Shown here: positions 7,717-14,780 of the stretch, in pieces
Layout of the letters: each line of letters starts with the position of its first letter
How positions within the stretch are numbered: position 1 is the stretch's first letter
NCBI GenBank assembly: GCA_002452515.1
Contig: DKEN01000004.1
Location: forward strand, 1 to 18,479
Direction of reading: 5' to 3'
From: Spartobacteria bacterium UBA6821
GTDB lineage: Bacteria > Verrucomicrobiota > Verrucomicrobiia > Chthoniobacterales > UBA6821
DNA: 18,479 bases
Position numbers and translations under genes: made by a program
Notes under the pieces: generated by a model
The model's database searches: none
What the model saw: the letters and a program-made list of their open reading frames with translations, nothing else
What the model was told of the DNA's origin: nothing

Positions 7717-8850
7717 CTAACGCTTGGCCTTTTTGGGAAAAACCGGCTGAACCAATTGCAGTTTGCTGACAAATGCCTCGTCCCGCTCGGTGACAAAATT
7801 GACCACCTCGCCCGGCCTTCCTGCGCGCGCCGTGCGTCCCACGCGGTGGAGATAATTCTCCATCTGCTGCGGCATGTGGTAGTTGATCACGCGTCCGATA
7901 TGCTCCACATCCAATCCGCGCGAGGCAAGATCCGTGGAAACCAGCAGGTCGATTTCACCATCACGGAAGGCCTTGAGATTCCGCCGACGCTCCACCTTGT
8001 CCATCTCACCGCGATAGATCACGCAGGGCAATCCTGCCTCCTCCAACTCCTCGGCCAGCTTGTCACACTGCTCGCGGGTATTCACAAAGAGGATCGTTCC
8101 CCCCGCGACTCTCTTCCCGAGTAGGCGCTCGAGCAGGGGAAAGCGTTTCCCATCATGGACGGTCTGCCGCGTGGTCGTGAGTGTGGAAACCACGCGATGG
8201 CTTCCTTCGCTACGGATCAACTCCGCCCCGGCAAAGAGGCTCTCAATCAGCTGCTGCACGGCCGGAGAGATGGTCGCCGAGAAGAGAGCGAGCTGCCGGT
8301 CGGCGGGACATTTCTTGATGATGCGCTGGACATCGGGAAGGAAGCCGTGATCGAGCATCTGATCCGCCTCGTCGAGAACAAGAATTCGGACATCCCCTAA
8401 GGTGACGAGTCCCGCCTCCAGCATCTTGATGAGGCGGCCGGGTGTCGCAACCAAGACTTCAAAGGCACCTTGGACACTCCTCTTCGCCACTTCCATGGTT
8501 GTGCCGCCCAGAACCGCCCGGACGCGCAATCGGGTGGTGTGGGTGAAAGGTTTGAAGGCCTTGGCCACCTGCTCCCCGAGCTCCCGTGTGGGCACCATCA
8601 CGATGGCTCGCGGCTCACCGTAGACCGTGATTGGATGACCTTCATTCTCCAGCGTCTTGAGCGCATGAAGGATCGGCAGGGCGAAGGAAAGGGTCTTGCC
8701 GCTACCTGTCTCCGCAACGCCGACCACTGATCGTCCACTCAGGAGCACCGGGATCGCCCGCTCCTGAATCTCCGTGGGACGGGTCAGCTCCTTCTCGATC
8801 AGGGTTTCCTGAAGCGTGGGGAGCAGGTTAAAATTGGCGAACGTGGTCAT
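7717..8850 (-). CDS. DEAD-box ATP-dependent RNA helicase (RhlE-like)
   Basis: This 377-residue RNA helicase has the full motif set: upstream Phe (F7) and Q motif RPTEIQ; Walker A AETGSGKT (46-53); VPTREL; TPGR; DEAD (160-163); SAT (191-193); a second RecA domain with FVNTREQ; and the STDLASRGLD and HRVGRTARAG motifs. The end is short (FPKKAKR), without the long basic or RNA-binding C-terminal tail of DeaD/CsdA, so it resembles minimal RhlE-type helicases that act in ribosome assembly or mRNA turnover. The start at ATG 8850 (MTTFANFNLL) is preferred because Q-motif helicases begin just before this Phe; an in-frame ATG at 8898 would add 16 poorly conserved residues. It probably heads a transcript with bioF. 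Confidence 0.93.
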   Translation of the reverse strand: MTTFANFNLLPTLQETLIEKELTRPTEIQERAIPVLLSGRSVVGVAETGSGKTLSFALPILHALKTLENEGHPITVYGEPRAIVMVPTRELGEQVAKAFKPFTHTTRLRVRAVLGGTTMEVAKRSVQGAFEVLVATPGRLIKMLEAGLVTLGDVRILVLDEADQMLDHGFLPDVQRIIKKCPADRQLALFSATISPAVQQLIESLFAGAELIRSEGSHRVVSTLTTTRQTVHDGKRFPLLERLLGKRVAGGTILFVNTREQCDKLAEELEEAGLPCVIYRGEMDKVERRRNLKAFRDGEIDLLVSTDLASRGLDVEHIGRVINYHMPQQMENYLHRVGRTARAGRPGEVVNFVTERDEAFVSKLQLVQPVFPKKAKR

Positions 8851-9079
8851 GGTTGAAGATACCTTAGCGTTTCTGAGCCACAGGATACCAGAGAGCATTA
8901 CGCGGTTCTCTACTATCTCTTGATTTCATTTAAGGACAATTGATTGGCCCGGTTAAAACGACAGAGAGCAAAATAGGCCTTTGTAAGCCCAATGGGACCC
9001 CGTTCCATAAAATGACGCAAATTCGGTGATGTAATTCTTGGTCAGTGGAAGACCTCTTCCTTATGCTTGGGGTATAAAG

Positions 9080-10513
9080 ATGAAATCGTCCCCCCATTCA
9101 CCGCTTCGTATCGGACTTTTCGGTGTCGGACTCGACACCTATTGGTCTCAGTTTGACGGATTGAAGGAGCGCCTGCTGGGATATCAATCCCGCATTCATG
9201 AACGGCTGGCGCTGGAGTCCGAAGTCACCGATGTCGGATTGATCGACCATCCCTCCCTAGCAGCGAAGGGCGCTTCAATTTTTAATCGATCTGAAGTCGA
9301 TCTGATTTTTCTTTATGTTTCCACCTACGCGCTTTCCTCCACGGTGCTTCCCGTCGTGCAAAAGTCGCGTGTCCCCGTCGTCGTCCTGAATCTCCAGCCG
9401 GTAGCGTCACTCGACTATGCCGCCTTCAACCAGCTGGGTGATCGTGGTGCCATGACCGGCATCTGGCTCGAACACTGCCAAAGCTGCTCGGTTCCAGAGA
9501 TTGCATCCGTGTTTCACCGCGCAGGCATTCCCTTTCATGTGGTCACCGGTTACCTTGATGACGAAGCTGCTTGGGCTGAGATCACAGGATGGATTGATGC
9601 AGCCCGTGCAGCCTCGACCCTCCGGCAGAACCGGGTTGGTGTTCTCGGCCACTATTACAACGGCATGTTGGATGTCTACAGTGATCTAACGCAGCAATCC
9701 GCTGTCTTTGGCTCTCATTTCGAGCTGTTGGAAATGGATGAGTTCGCGGCACTCCGAGCCGCCGTCAGCGAGGATGACATCCAAACAAAACTCGGTGAAT
9801 TTCAATCCTCCTTTGCTGTCTCCCCTCACTGCGAAGAAGCAGAGCTGCGGCGGGCGGCCAGCACTTCGTGTGCCTTGGATGCCTTGGTCGCCAACCATCA
9901 CCTGGGTTCCCTGGCCTATTATTACGAAGGAGAGGAGGGCACAATGCATCGCGATCTGGCCACCTCGGTCATTGCTGGAAACACCTTGCTCACCGGCAGG
10001 AACATCCCTGTTGCGGGCGAATGTGAGATAAAAAATGTCCAGGCGATGAAGATTTTGGATTCGCTCGGCGTCGGCGGCTCCTTCTCCGAGTTTTACCTCA
10101 CGGATTTTAAGGAGGAGGTAATTTTTCTTGGTCACGATGGGCCCGCCCATCCTGCCATCTCGGAGGGACGCGTCGGTCTCGTTCCCCTCTCGATCTACCA
10201 TGGCAAGCCCGGCAAGGGCCTCTCCATTCAGATGACGGTTGCCCACGGCCCGGTCACGCTGCTCTCCGTTGTCCAGCATCAGAACGGGAAGCTTTCCTTG
10301 CTCGTCGCGGAAGGGGAATCGGTTCTCGGCCCCATCCTCCAGATTGGCAATACCAACAGTCGCTATCGTTTCTCCATCGGCGTCAAAGCCTTCATGAATC
10401 GTTGGTCCAGCGCAGGCCCATCGCACCACTGTGCGATCGGAGTCGGCCATGTCGCCGACACGCTGGACAAGCTGGGGAAGTTGCTGGGCATTGAAGTGCA
10501 CCGGATTTGCTGA
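9080..10513 (+). CDS. L-arabinose/L-fucose isomerase-family protein
   Basis: This 477-residue protein begins MKSSPHSPLRIGLFGVGLDTYW. The GLFGVGLDTYW start, the central FLYVSTYALSSTVLPVVQ and the C-terminal half match the AraA/FucI-like sugar isomerase fold. Candidate metal/catalytic residues, in the order known for AraA (two Glu, two His), are E283-E286 in YYEGEEGT, E314 in VAGECE, H352 in FLGHDGP and H449/H450 in GPSHHCAIG. The enzyme would interconvert an aldose and ketose, plausibly L-arabinose to L-ribulose, in the cytoplasm. It is not a close match to classical AraA, so other pentoses or deoxysugars are possible. The ATG at 9080 is preferred over an upstream in-frame TTG at 9038. It converges on the GH27 gene (77 bp apart), hinting at a shared sugar pathway. 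The 229 bp before it hold no gene I can see. Confidence 0.82.
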   Translation: MKSSPHSPLRIGLFGVGLDTYWSQFDGLKERLLGYQSRIHERLALESEVTDVGLIDHPSLAAKGASIFNRSEVDLIFLYVSTYALSSTVLPVVQKSRVPVVVLNLQPVASLDYAAFNQLGDRGAMTGIWLEHCQSCSVPEIASVFHRAGIPFHVVTGYLDDEAAWAEITGWIDAARAASTLRQNRVGVLGHYYNGMLDVYSDLTQQSAVFGSHFELLEMDEFAALRAAVSEDDIQTKLGEFQSSFAVSPHCEEAELRRAASTSCALDALVANHHLGSLAYYYEGEEGTMHRDLATSVIAGNTLLTGRNIPVAGECEIKNVQAMKILDSLGVGGSFSEFYLTDFKEEVIFLGHDGPAHPAISEGRVGLVPLSIYHGKPGKGLSIQMTVAHGPVTLLSVVQHQNGKLSLLVAEGESVLGPILQIGNTNSRYRFSIGVKAFMNRWSSAGPSHHCAIGVGHVADTLDKLGKLLGIEVHRIC

Positions 10514-10590
10514 TCCCCAGGGCAAACCAAGCGAACCTGCTTCCACCCCTTCTGTTTGACCTGCCTCTATTCTGCAGGGAGTACCTTCGT

Positions 10591-11964
10591 TTACTTTGAA
10601 GAAACGCGGAACAAGGCTCCACCATGAGCGGGGAGTGTCTCGGAAAACTTCTCGTTGAGGTCTCCCAGATCCTTGTGATTCCACAGGTCGCGGAGTGTCG
10701 CCGGTCCGGTCCATCCCAGGTCTTTCGCGCTGAAGGCGACTTCCAACGGTTGATCATTCCTGTTGAAGAGACCGACCGCCTTGGAGCCGTCGGCAAGATC
10801 CTTCACCCAGATTTCGGCACCGAGTTGCTGAAGGCGCTTCGCTTGCGCTCCCAGCTTGTCCTGGTTCACCGCCAGCACCTCGTCGTTGGTGATGAGCGCC
10901 AGCGTTGCAGGATCGGTGTCCGGCAAGGCGTTGCCGAGGATGAGCGGCGATGGGGCGACGGCCCAGAGTGACATCAGCGTCTTCTGCTCATCAGGGGTAA
11001 AGCGTGTCTGGCGTTCCTTTCCGGCGATCGTGCAGTAGATACCCAAGTGCCCGAACGGAATCATGTCCGCATCGGGAAAGTGCCCCGGGCCACCGAATCC
11101 CTGCTGTTGCCCGAGCAGATCAAACGCCCGGTAGAGGTCGGGCCAGCGATCCCAGAAATCCCCGGAGGCACGCCACATGTTGGCATTCTGCGACACATGA
11201 GCACCAAAAGCAGGACTTGTGGGACCGGGAGATGTGCTAAAGACGATCGGGCGTCCGCACTTGTCGATGGCTTTTCGGATCATCTCGACTTCGTGGGCGC
11301 TGTAAGGGGCAGTAAGGTCGTCAACCTTCACGAAATCCAGACCCCAGGAGGCCCAGAGGCGGGCCACGGAATCGTACCAGTCCTGACCGGCCTGATTATC
11401 ACGCACGCCGAACATATCTGGACACCAGGAACAGTGGTTCTTGGGGTCGCCCGCATCGGCGGCAGTGAACTTGCTTCCTTCGATCGGGGTAGCGGCGTTC
11501 ACCGCTTGTCTCGGGATTCCGCGCATCATATGGAAGCCGAACTTCAGCCCCATGGCGTGGATCTTGTCCGCCAGCGGCTTAAATCCGGCACCGTCCGCAG
11601 CGGAGGGAAATCTGTTGGGAGCGGGCAGCAACCGGCCATTCGTATCTGCAAACAGGTGCGCGCCCACGCTCTTCTTGTTGAAGTCACGGTCGTCACTGGG
11701 GGAGGTGGCGTCATACCAGCGCGCGTCGATCACAACATACTTCCATCCGTGTGACAGCAGGTTCTCCTTCATGAAGGAGGCGTTTTTTAGGAAATCCTCC
11801 TCGTTGATGCTAGTGCCGTAGGCGTCATAGCTGTTCCATCCCATGACGGGCACGGGGGCAAACTCCCAAAACTTGGGATCGGTTTCAGCACTCGCCACCC
11901 TGGCGGTGAACAACGGCGTCAGGGCAACAAGGGCAAGGAGGGGGAAACGGCAAGTCGTCATCAT
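10591..11964 (-). CDS. Secreted GH27 glycoside hydrolase (alpha-galactosidase or beta-L-arabinopyranosidase type)
   Basis: This 457-residue protein has an N-terminal signal peptide (MMTTCRFPLLALVALTPLFT, cleavage likely after ARVASA). The GH27 (alpha/beta)8 barrel shows VPVMGWNSYDAYG at about 38-50, the catalytic nucleophile D215 in FVKVDDL and the acid/base D269 in MWRASGDFWDRW (Arg plus four, as in human alpha-galactosidase A). A C-terminal beta domain follows (VGLFNRNDQPLEVAF). Where standard alpha-galactosidases have LDDCW for binding O4/O6 of galactose, this protein has IDARW (80-83), so the second Asp is lost and substrate preference may differ. GH27 also contains beta-L-arabinopyranosidases, which fits the convergent isomerase. 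An alternative start at 12012 would place 16 charged residues before the signal peptide, so it is unlikely. Location is periplasmic or extracellular. Confidence 0.88.
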   Translation of the reverse strand: MMTTCRFPLLALVALTPLFTARVASAETDPKFWEFAPVPVMGWNSYDAYGTSINEEDFLKNASFMKENLLSHGWKYVVIDARWYDATSPSDDRDFNKKSVGAHLFADTNGRLLPAPNRFPSAADGAGFKPLADKIHAMGLKFGFHMMRGIPRQAVNAATPIEGSKFTAADAGDPKNHCSWCPDMFGVRDNQAGQDWYDSVARLWASWGLDFVKVDDLTAPYSAHEVEMIRKAIDKCGRPIVFSTSPGPTSPAFGAHVSQNANMWRASGDFWDRWPDLYRAFDLLGQQQGFGGPGHFPDADMIPFGHLGIYCTIAGKERQTRFTPDEQKTLMSLWAVAPSPLILGNALPDTDPATLALITNDEVLAVNQDKLGAQAKRLQQLGAEIWVKDLADGSKAVGLFNRNDQPLEVAFSAKDLGWTGPATLRDLWNHKDLGDLNEKFSETLPAHGGALFRVSSK

Positions 11965-12043
11965 GGGATGCTTGCCAAGATACTCAGACCGATAAAGCAA
12001 AATACCAATCACAGGAAGAAAGGGTACTATAGCGGCGAAGGAG

Positions 12044-12122
12044 TTTTGGTATGTAGCGAGGAGGAAGAGCGATGGCTACCTTGAGGTAACCAGAGCGATA
12101 ACGACACTGCTACATGCCAAAA
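12044..12122. repeat. 79-bp imperfect palindrome upstream of the GH27 gene
   Basis: Outer arms TTTTGGTATGTAGC (12044-12057) and GCTACATGCCAAAA (12109-12122) pair over 14 bp with one mismatch. Inner arms GGCTACC (12074-12080) and GGTAACC (12085-12091) form a tip hairpin with one mismatch. AGAGCGAT occurs twice between them (12066-12073 and 12092-12099). It could be a small MITE/REP-type repeat or a structured leader. The IS1-type element landed 19 bp away. Confidence 0.5.
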
Positions 12123-12140
12123 GAACCAGCCAGATAGTGT

Positions 12141-12148
12141 CATTTCTG
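12141..12148. repeat. Target site duplication, left copy (CATTTCTG)
   Basis: CATTTCTG directly precedes the left terminal inverted repeat and recurs directly after the right one at 15504-15511. Eight base pairs is within the usual range for IS1-family insertions and shows that the whole 3355-bp unit moved as one. Confidence 0.9.
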
Positions 12149-12172
12149 GGTAGTGGGTCAGTTTGAATTTTT
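12149..12172 (+). repeat. Left terminal inverted repeat of the IS1-type element
   Basis: 24 bp, starting GGTAGTGGGTCAG and ending in TTTTT, identical to the reverse complement of 15480-15503. The GG start is typical of IS1-family ends. The match can be extended by one G/C at the outer edge, but the 8-bp duplication fixes the boundary here. Confidence 0.9.
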
Positions 12173-12222
12173 AGGGGGAAAAAAGTTCTAGCCCCGTTTC
12201 TTAGAGTGTGCCAGCCTTGGGT

Positions 12223-12465
12223 ATGCCTATCCGCTCAAGCAAGAAAAAGGATTTCACCGAAAACGCCTTCTCCATCGTTCAGAAGGTCACAGGGCAGGCC
12301 GAAGCTGCCCCTGTGGAGAAATCGGTGAAAAACCCTGCTGCCGTTGCGTTGGGACGGCTTGGGGGTCTGAAGGGAGGAAGGGCTAGAGCCGAGAAACTTT
12401 CCAAGAAAAAACTTTCAGAGATCGGAAAGAAAGCCGCTCAACAACGATGGGCTAAACCAGCGTAG
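12223..12465 (+). CDS. Small basic 'GRLGGLKGG' protein, passenger gene of the element
   Basis: This 80-residue lysine-rich protein from ATG 12223 starts MPIRSSKKKDF; an in-frame GTG at 12208 would add five residues. It has a charged N-terminus, then FTENAFSIVQKVTGQ, then the conserved-looking core KNPAAVALGRLGGLKGG, and a helical basic tail ending KKAAQQRWAKP. Proteins of this pattern are widespread, short and uncharacterised in my memory, and the KGG-rich basic tail suggests nucleic-acid binding. That is inference. It is the first gene inside the left repeat and its end overlaps the convergent ClpP-like gene by 14 bp. It might be a DNA-binding accessory factor of transposition or an independent cargo gene. 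Confidence 0.7.
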   Translation: MPIRSSKKKDFTENAFSIVQKVTGQAEAAPVEKSVKNPAAVALGRLGGLKGGRARAEKLSKKKLSEIGKKAAQQRWAKPA

Positions 12466-13588
12466 AAGCTGATTCTTCATCAGTGGTAGCGTTCTCGATA
12501 ATAGACCGGTATCCTTGAAGTTCGGTTCCCATCACTTCATCTACCGCACCAATCCAATAGGCATCGGCTGGACTTAATCTATTCTCTCCCTCTTGTAGTT
12601 GCTGGCATAGCCGTAGGGTAAAATACCAAAAAGGTCTAATTCTGGAAAAAACCGTATCCGAAAGCCATGTTAGCTTTTCTTTTTCATCCTTTTGGGAATA
12701 TTCATTAAATTCATCCTGTGATAAAAAAGGCATGCCAAAATGTTTAATTATCCAATCTAATGATTGTTGGTGATCGCCAAGTTGATAATCTCTTAGAAGA
12801 AGATAATCTTGAACTAATTGCGAGCACCCATATTCATCCAACCGCCAATTTTTTTCTGACAACTGTGTAATTTCATGATCTAAAATTGCTTTAAATACTG
12901 CTCCATCTTGCTCTAAAAAACTTTGTTCTTTAGAAAAGGTAACATTGGATAAAATGTTTTCAGTTAATTGTAGAGCAACTTTTGTTTTGTTATAAGCCTC
13001 AGTAACGACTTGCGACGCCGAAAGATTAACTCTCTCCAAAATACATTCAACAAAACAATCTAAATCAGATTTCTGAGTGTTAGGTTGTTTGCGTTTTTCT
13101 TCAAATTCATTACACAGAAGTGAATAACGATGAACCAGCTTTCGTATCACACGATTTGCCAACCTAAAGGCAATCTGGCGGTTTTTATGAGCCAGCGTTG
13201 CGGCACATTCTGCTGCGCTTTCTGTGGTAATCTCTAATTCCCTAAATCTAGCGCCATGAAAGTATATTTCTGAGGATTCATGGGCTATTGAATAATCTCC
13301 TAATGCTAGAAGAGTTGCTGCGGCACTAGCTGCATCACCAGTTGCAACGGTAATAATTCGATGCGTGTGCCCTTCTATGTCTGCATCCCATAGACAGCTT
13401 ACTAAAATTTCGAGCGATCTTATAACGCCGCCTGGGCTGTTAATGTAGACAGTGATCGGCGTTGACCCTTCAAATCTAAAATTTGTTATAGATGGAACGA
13501 TTTTGGCAAGCAGATCGTCATCACATGAGCCAAAGACATGAACGGCTCTAGTTGGATTAGGGCGAAAATCAAAATCCCGTTTCGACAT
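12452..13588 (-). CDS. ClpP-like serine protease-fold protein with enlarged handle region, passenger gene
   Basis: This 378-residue protein has ClpP motifs in order: VYINSPGG (48-54, oxyanion-hole region), GDAASAAATLLALG with the nucleophile candidate S88, and IYFHGARF with the His candidate H111. It ends with LSPADAYWIGAVDEVMG (338-354), which corresponds to the ClpP C-terminal helix (consensus like 'mtaeEAkeyGlID'). In true ClpP (about 195 residues) roughly 45 residues separate the His from that helix; here about 225 do, so the handle region is greatly expanded and mostly helical and charged. The third catalytic residue (Asp) cannot be placed. The gene is AT-rich, unlike the host genes. Substrates and any ATPase partner are unknown, and no Clp ATPase is in the window. 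A 31-bp palindrome lies in its leader. Confidence 0.8.
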   Translation of the reverse strand: MSKRDFDFRPNPTRAVHVFGSCDDDLLAKIVPSITNFRFEGSTPITVYINSPGGVIRSLEILVSCLWDADIEGHTHRIITVATGDAASAAATLLALGDYSIAHESSEIYFHGARFRELEITTESAAECAATLAHKNRQIAFRLANRVIRKLVHRYSLLCNEFEEKRKQPNTQKSDLDCFVECILERVNLSASQVVTEAYNKTKVALQLTENILSNVTFSKEQSFLEQDGAVFKAILDHEITQLSEKNWRLDEYGCSQLVQDYLLLRDYQLGDHQQSLDWIIKHFGMPFLSQDEFNEYSQKDEKEKLTWLSDTVFSRIRPFWYFTLRLCQQLQEGENRLSPADAYWIGAVDEVMGTELQGYRSIIENATTDEESASTLV

Positions 13589-13602
13589 CTAAAACAAAAT
13601 AT

Positions 13603-13890
13603 TTAATGCCCCTCAGTCTGTATGCAGCATACAGACTGAGGTTTTGAATATGGGGACTTGTGCTGAATTTCAAAAGATTGTTTCTGCTCTTTAAAAAATT
13701 CAGCAATTGTTCCGCCTCGGCGATAAATATTTTCAACGCACAGCTTCAACCGCTCATCTGCGTCGCCGCTAGAATACACATTTGGAAGTTCTTGTTGCAC
13801 GTTACAAAATATACCGCATGTCAACTTGCGATCAACTCGAATTAATGAATGCGAATATATTAATACAAAACAATCTGATTGACAATACAT
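13603..13890 (-). CDS. Possible 95-residue hypothetical protein upstream of the ClpP-like gene
   Basis: The open frame ends 14 bp before the ClpP-like start on the same strand. The middle (GDADERLKLCVENIYRRGG, then TIAEFFKEQKQSFEI) looks protein-like, but the cysteine-rich first 30 residues and the C-terminus, which is encoded by the 31-bp palindrome, do not. Its ATG lies upstream of the best promoter seen for this strand (13808-13835), so a full-length product may not be made. I recognise no family. It may be a gene remnant or simply the leader of the ClpP-like gene. The whole 13589-13914 gap holds only this frame, the palindrome and two divergent promoters. Confidence 0.25.
   Translation of the reverse strand: MYCQSDCFVLIYSHSLIRVDRKLTCGIFCNVQQELPNVYSSGDADERLKLCVENIYRRGGTIAEFFKEQKQSFEIQHKSPYSKPQSVCCIQTEGH
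13611..13641. promoter_or_regulatory. 31-bp perfect palindrome in the leader of the ClpP-like gene
   Basis: Fifteen-base arms CCTCAGTCTGTATGC (13611-13625) and GCATACAGACTGAGG (13627-13641) meet around a single A. It starts 23 bp upstream of ATG 13588. It could be an operator for a dimeric repressor or a strong leader hairpin. On the plus strand TTTTG follows, so it could also stop transcription coming from the left, although no plus-strand gene ends nearby. Confidence 0.6.
13808..13835 (-). promoter_or_regulatory. Candidate promoter toward the ClpP-like gene
   Basis: Read on the minus strand: -35 TTGATC (13835-13830), 16-bp spacer, -10 TATATT (13813-13808). Transcription would start near 13801 and give a leader of about 210 nt that includes the 31-bp palindrome. 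The match is moderate. Confidence 0.4.
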
Positions 13891-13907
13891 GAGCGGTCAT
13901 GCATAAA
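13879..13907 (+). promoter_or_regulatory. Candidate transposase promoter
   Basis: A perfect -35 TTGACA (13879-13884), a 17-bp spacer and -10 CATAAA (13902-13907) place the transcript start at or next to ATG 13915, again leaderless. The spacer contains a small inverted repeat CATGA-GCGG-TCATG (13888-13901) that could hold an autoregulator. Confidence 0.5.
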
Positions 13908-13914
13908 AGTCAAT

Positions 13915-14739
13915 ATGAACAAGCTGGACACCGAAAAACGCTCGCAGATTCTCTCTTGCCTCGTCGAAGGAAATTCAATTCGTGCCACTTGCCGAATGAC
14001 AGGAGCCGCTAAGAATACGGTTGTAAAACTCCTTGTGGATGCAGGACGCGCTTGCTCCGATTATCAGGACAAGGCTTTTCGCAATCTCAAATGCCAACGC
14101 ATCCAATGCGATGAGATTTGGTCTTTTGTTGGCAGCAAAGAGAAGAACACATCTGCACGGAAGAAGGTGGAGGGAAACGGTGATGTGTGGACTTGGACGG
14201 CTCTTGATCCTGATTCAAAGCTTGTTCCTTGCTGGTTTGTAGGAAGCCGTGACGCTGGATCTGCATACCATTTTATGCACGATCTGGCAGACCGCCTTTC
14301 TAATCGCGTTCAACTCACCACAGACGGACACAAGCCCTATCTATCAGCCGTCGAGGATGCGTTTGGCACTGGGATTGATTATGCCATGCTGGTGAAAATC
14401 TACGGTGCAGAGCGTCAAGGAGAAGCCCGTTACAGCCCAGCCGTCTGCATGGGAGCAAGGAAGGCTGTCATCAGCGGAAAGCCCGAAGTGAAGCATATTT
14501 CAACAAGCCTCACCGAGCGGAACAATCTCACCATGAGAATGTCCATGCGCCGTTTTACACGACTGACCAACGCCTTTTCAAAAAAGCTAGAAAATCACGA
14601 ACACGCGATTGCTCTTCATTTTATGCACTACAACTTTTGCCGTATCCATCAGACGCTACGGATTACGCCTGCAATGGCGGCAGGAGTGTCGGAAAAAGTT
14701 TGGGAACTTTCCGACATTGTAAATTTGATGCCGGAATGA
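13915..14739 (+). CDS. IS1-family transposase, single-ORF type
   Basis: This 274-residue protein starts MNKLDTEKRSQILSCLVEGN at ATG 13915; the frame also opens upstream at a TTG inside the promoter, which I reject. It has an N-terminal helix-turn-helix (IRATCRMTGAAKNTVVKLLVDAG) and a DDE-type catalytic domain beginning QCDEIWSFVGSKEKN (first Asp). The domain continues with DVWTWTALDPDSKLVPCW, the second Asp in LTTDGHKPYLSAV, and a C-terminal TERNNLTMRMSMRRFTRLTNAFSKK with the presumed Glu, then HYNFCRIHQTLRITPAMAAG. This pattern is that of the longer, one-frame members of the IS1 family rather than the frameshifted InsA/InsB pair. It would cut at the 24-bp repeats and insert with an 8-bp duplication. 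The frame is intact, so the enzyme may be active. Confidence 0.93.
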   Translation: MNKLDTEKRSQILSCLVEGNSIRATCRMTGAAKNTVVKLLVDAGRACSDYQDKAFRNLKCQRIQCDEIWSFVGSKEKNTSARKKVEGNGDVWTWTALDPDSKLVPCWFVGSRDAGSAYHFMHDLADRLSNRVQLTTDGHKPYLSAVEDAFGTGIDYAMLVKIYGAERQGEARYSPAVCMGARKAVISGKPEVKHISTSLTERNNLTMRMSMRRFTRLTNAFSKKLENHEHAIALHFMHYNFCRIHQTLRITPAMAAGVSEKVWELSDIVNLMPE

Positions 14740-14749
14740 CTTGGAAAAG

Positions 14750-14780
14750 TTGTGGTGCAATATAAAAAAAGCCGTATTAT
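14750..14780 (+). promoter_or_regulatory. Candidate promoter for the kinase-like gene
   Basis: TTGTGG (14750-14755), a 19-bp spacer and TATTAT (14775-14780) lie just after the transposase stop. They predict a transcript start near 14787, a few bases before ATG 14791. The long spacer makes this uncertain. Confidence 0.3.

Noticed and set aside
7165..8124. A 319-residue plus-strand frame spanning bioF and the helicase gene
   Set aside because: It crosses two well-supported minus-strand genes and their gap, and its composition is that of a shadow frame.
10559..10579. CCTGC/GCAGG hairpin between the convergent isomerase and GH27 genes as a bidirectional terminator
   Set aside because: The stem is only five base pairs with a nine-base loop and there is no T-run on either side.
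9686..10714. A 342-residue minus-strand frame opposite the isomerase gene
   Set aside because: Low-complexity, domain-free translation that covers the isomerase gene antisense; the plus-strand frame carries the conserved motifs.
12142..12147. A 6-bp duplication ATTTCT with 25-bp terminal repeats
   Set aside because: Shifting the boundary by one base on each side gives an 8-bp duplication and 24-bp ends starting GG, which fits IS1-family insertions better.
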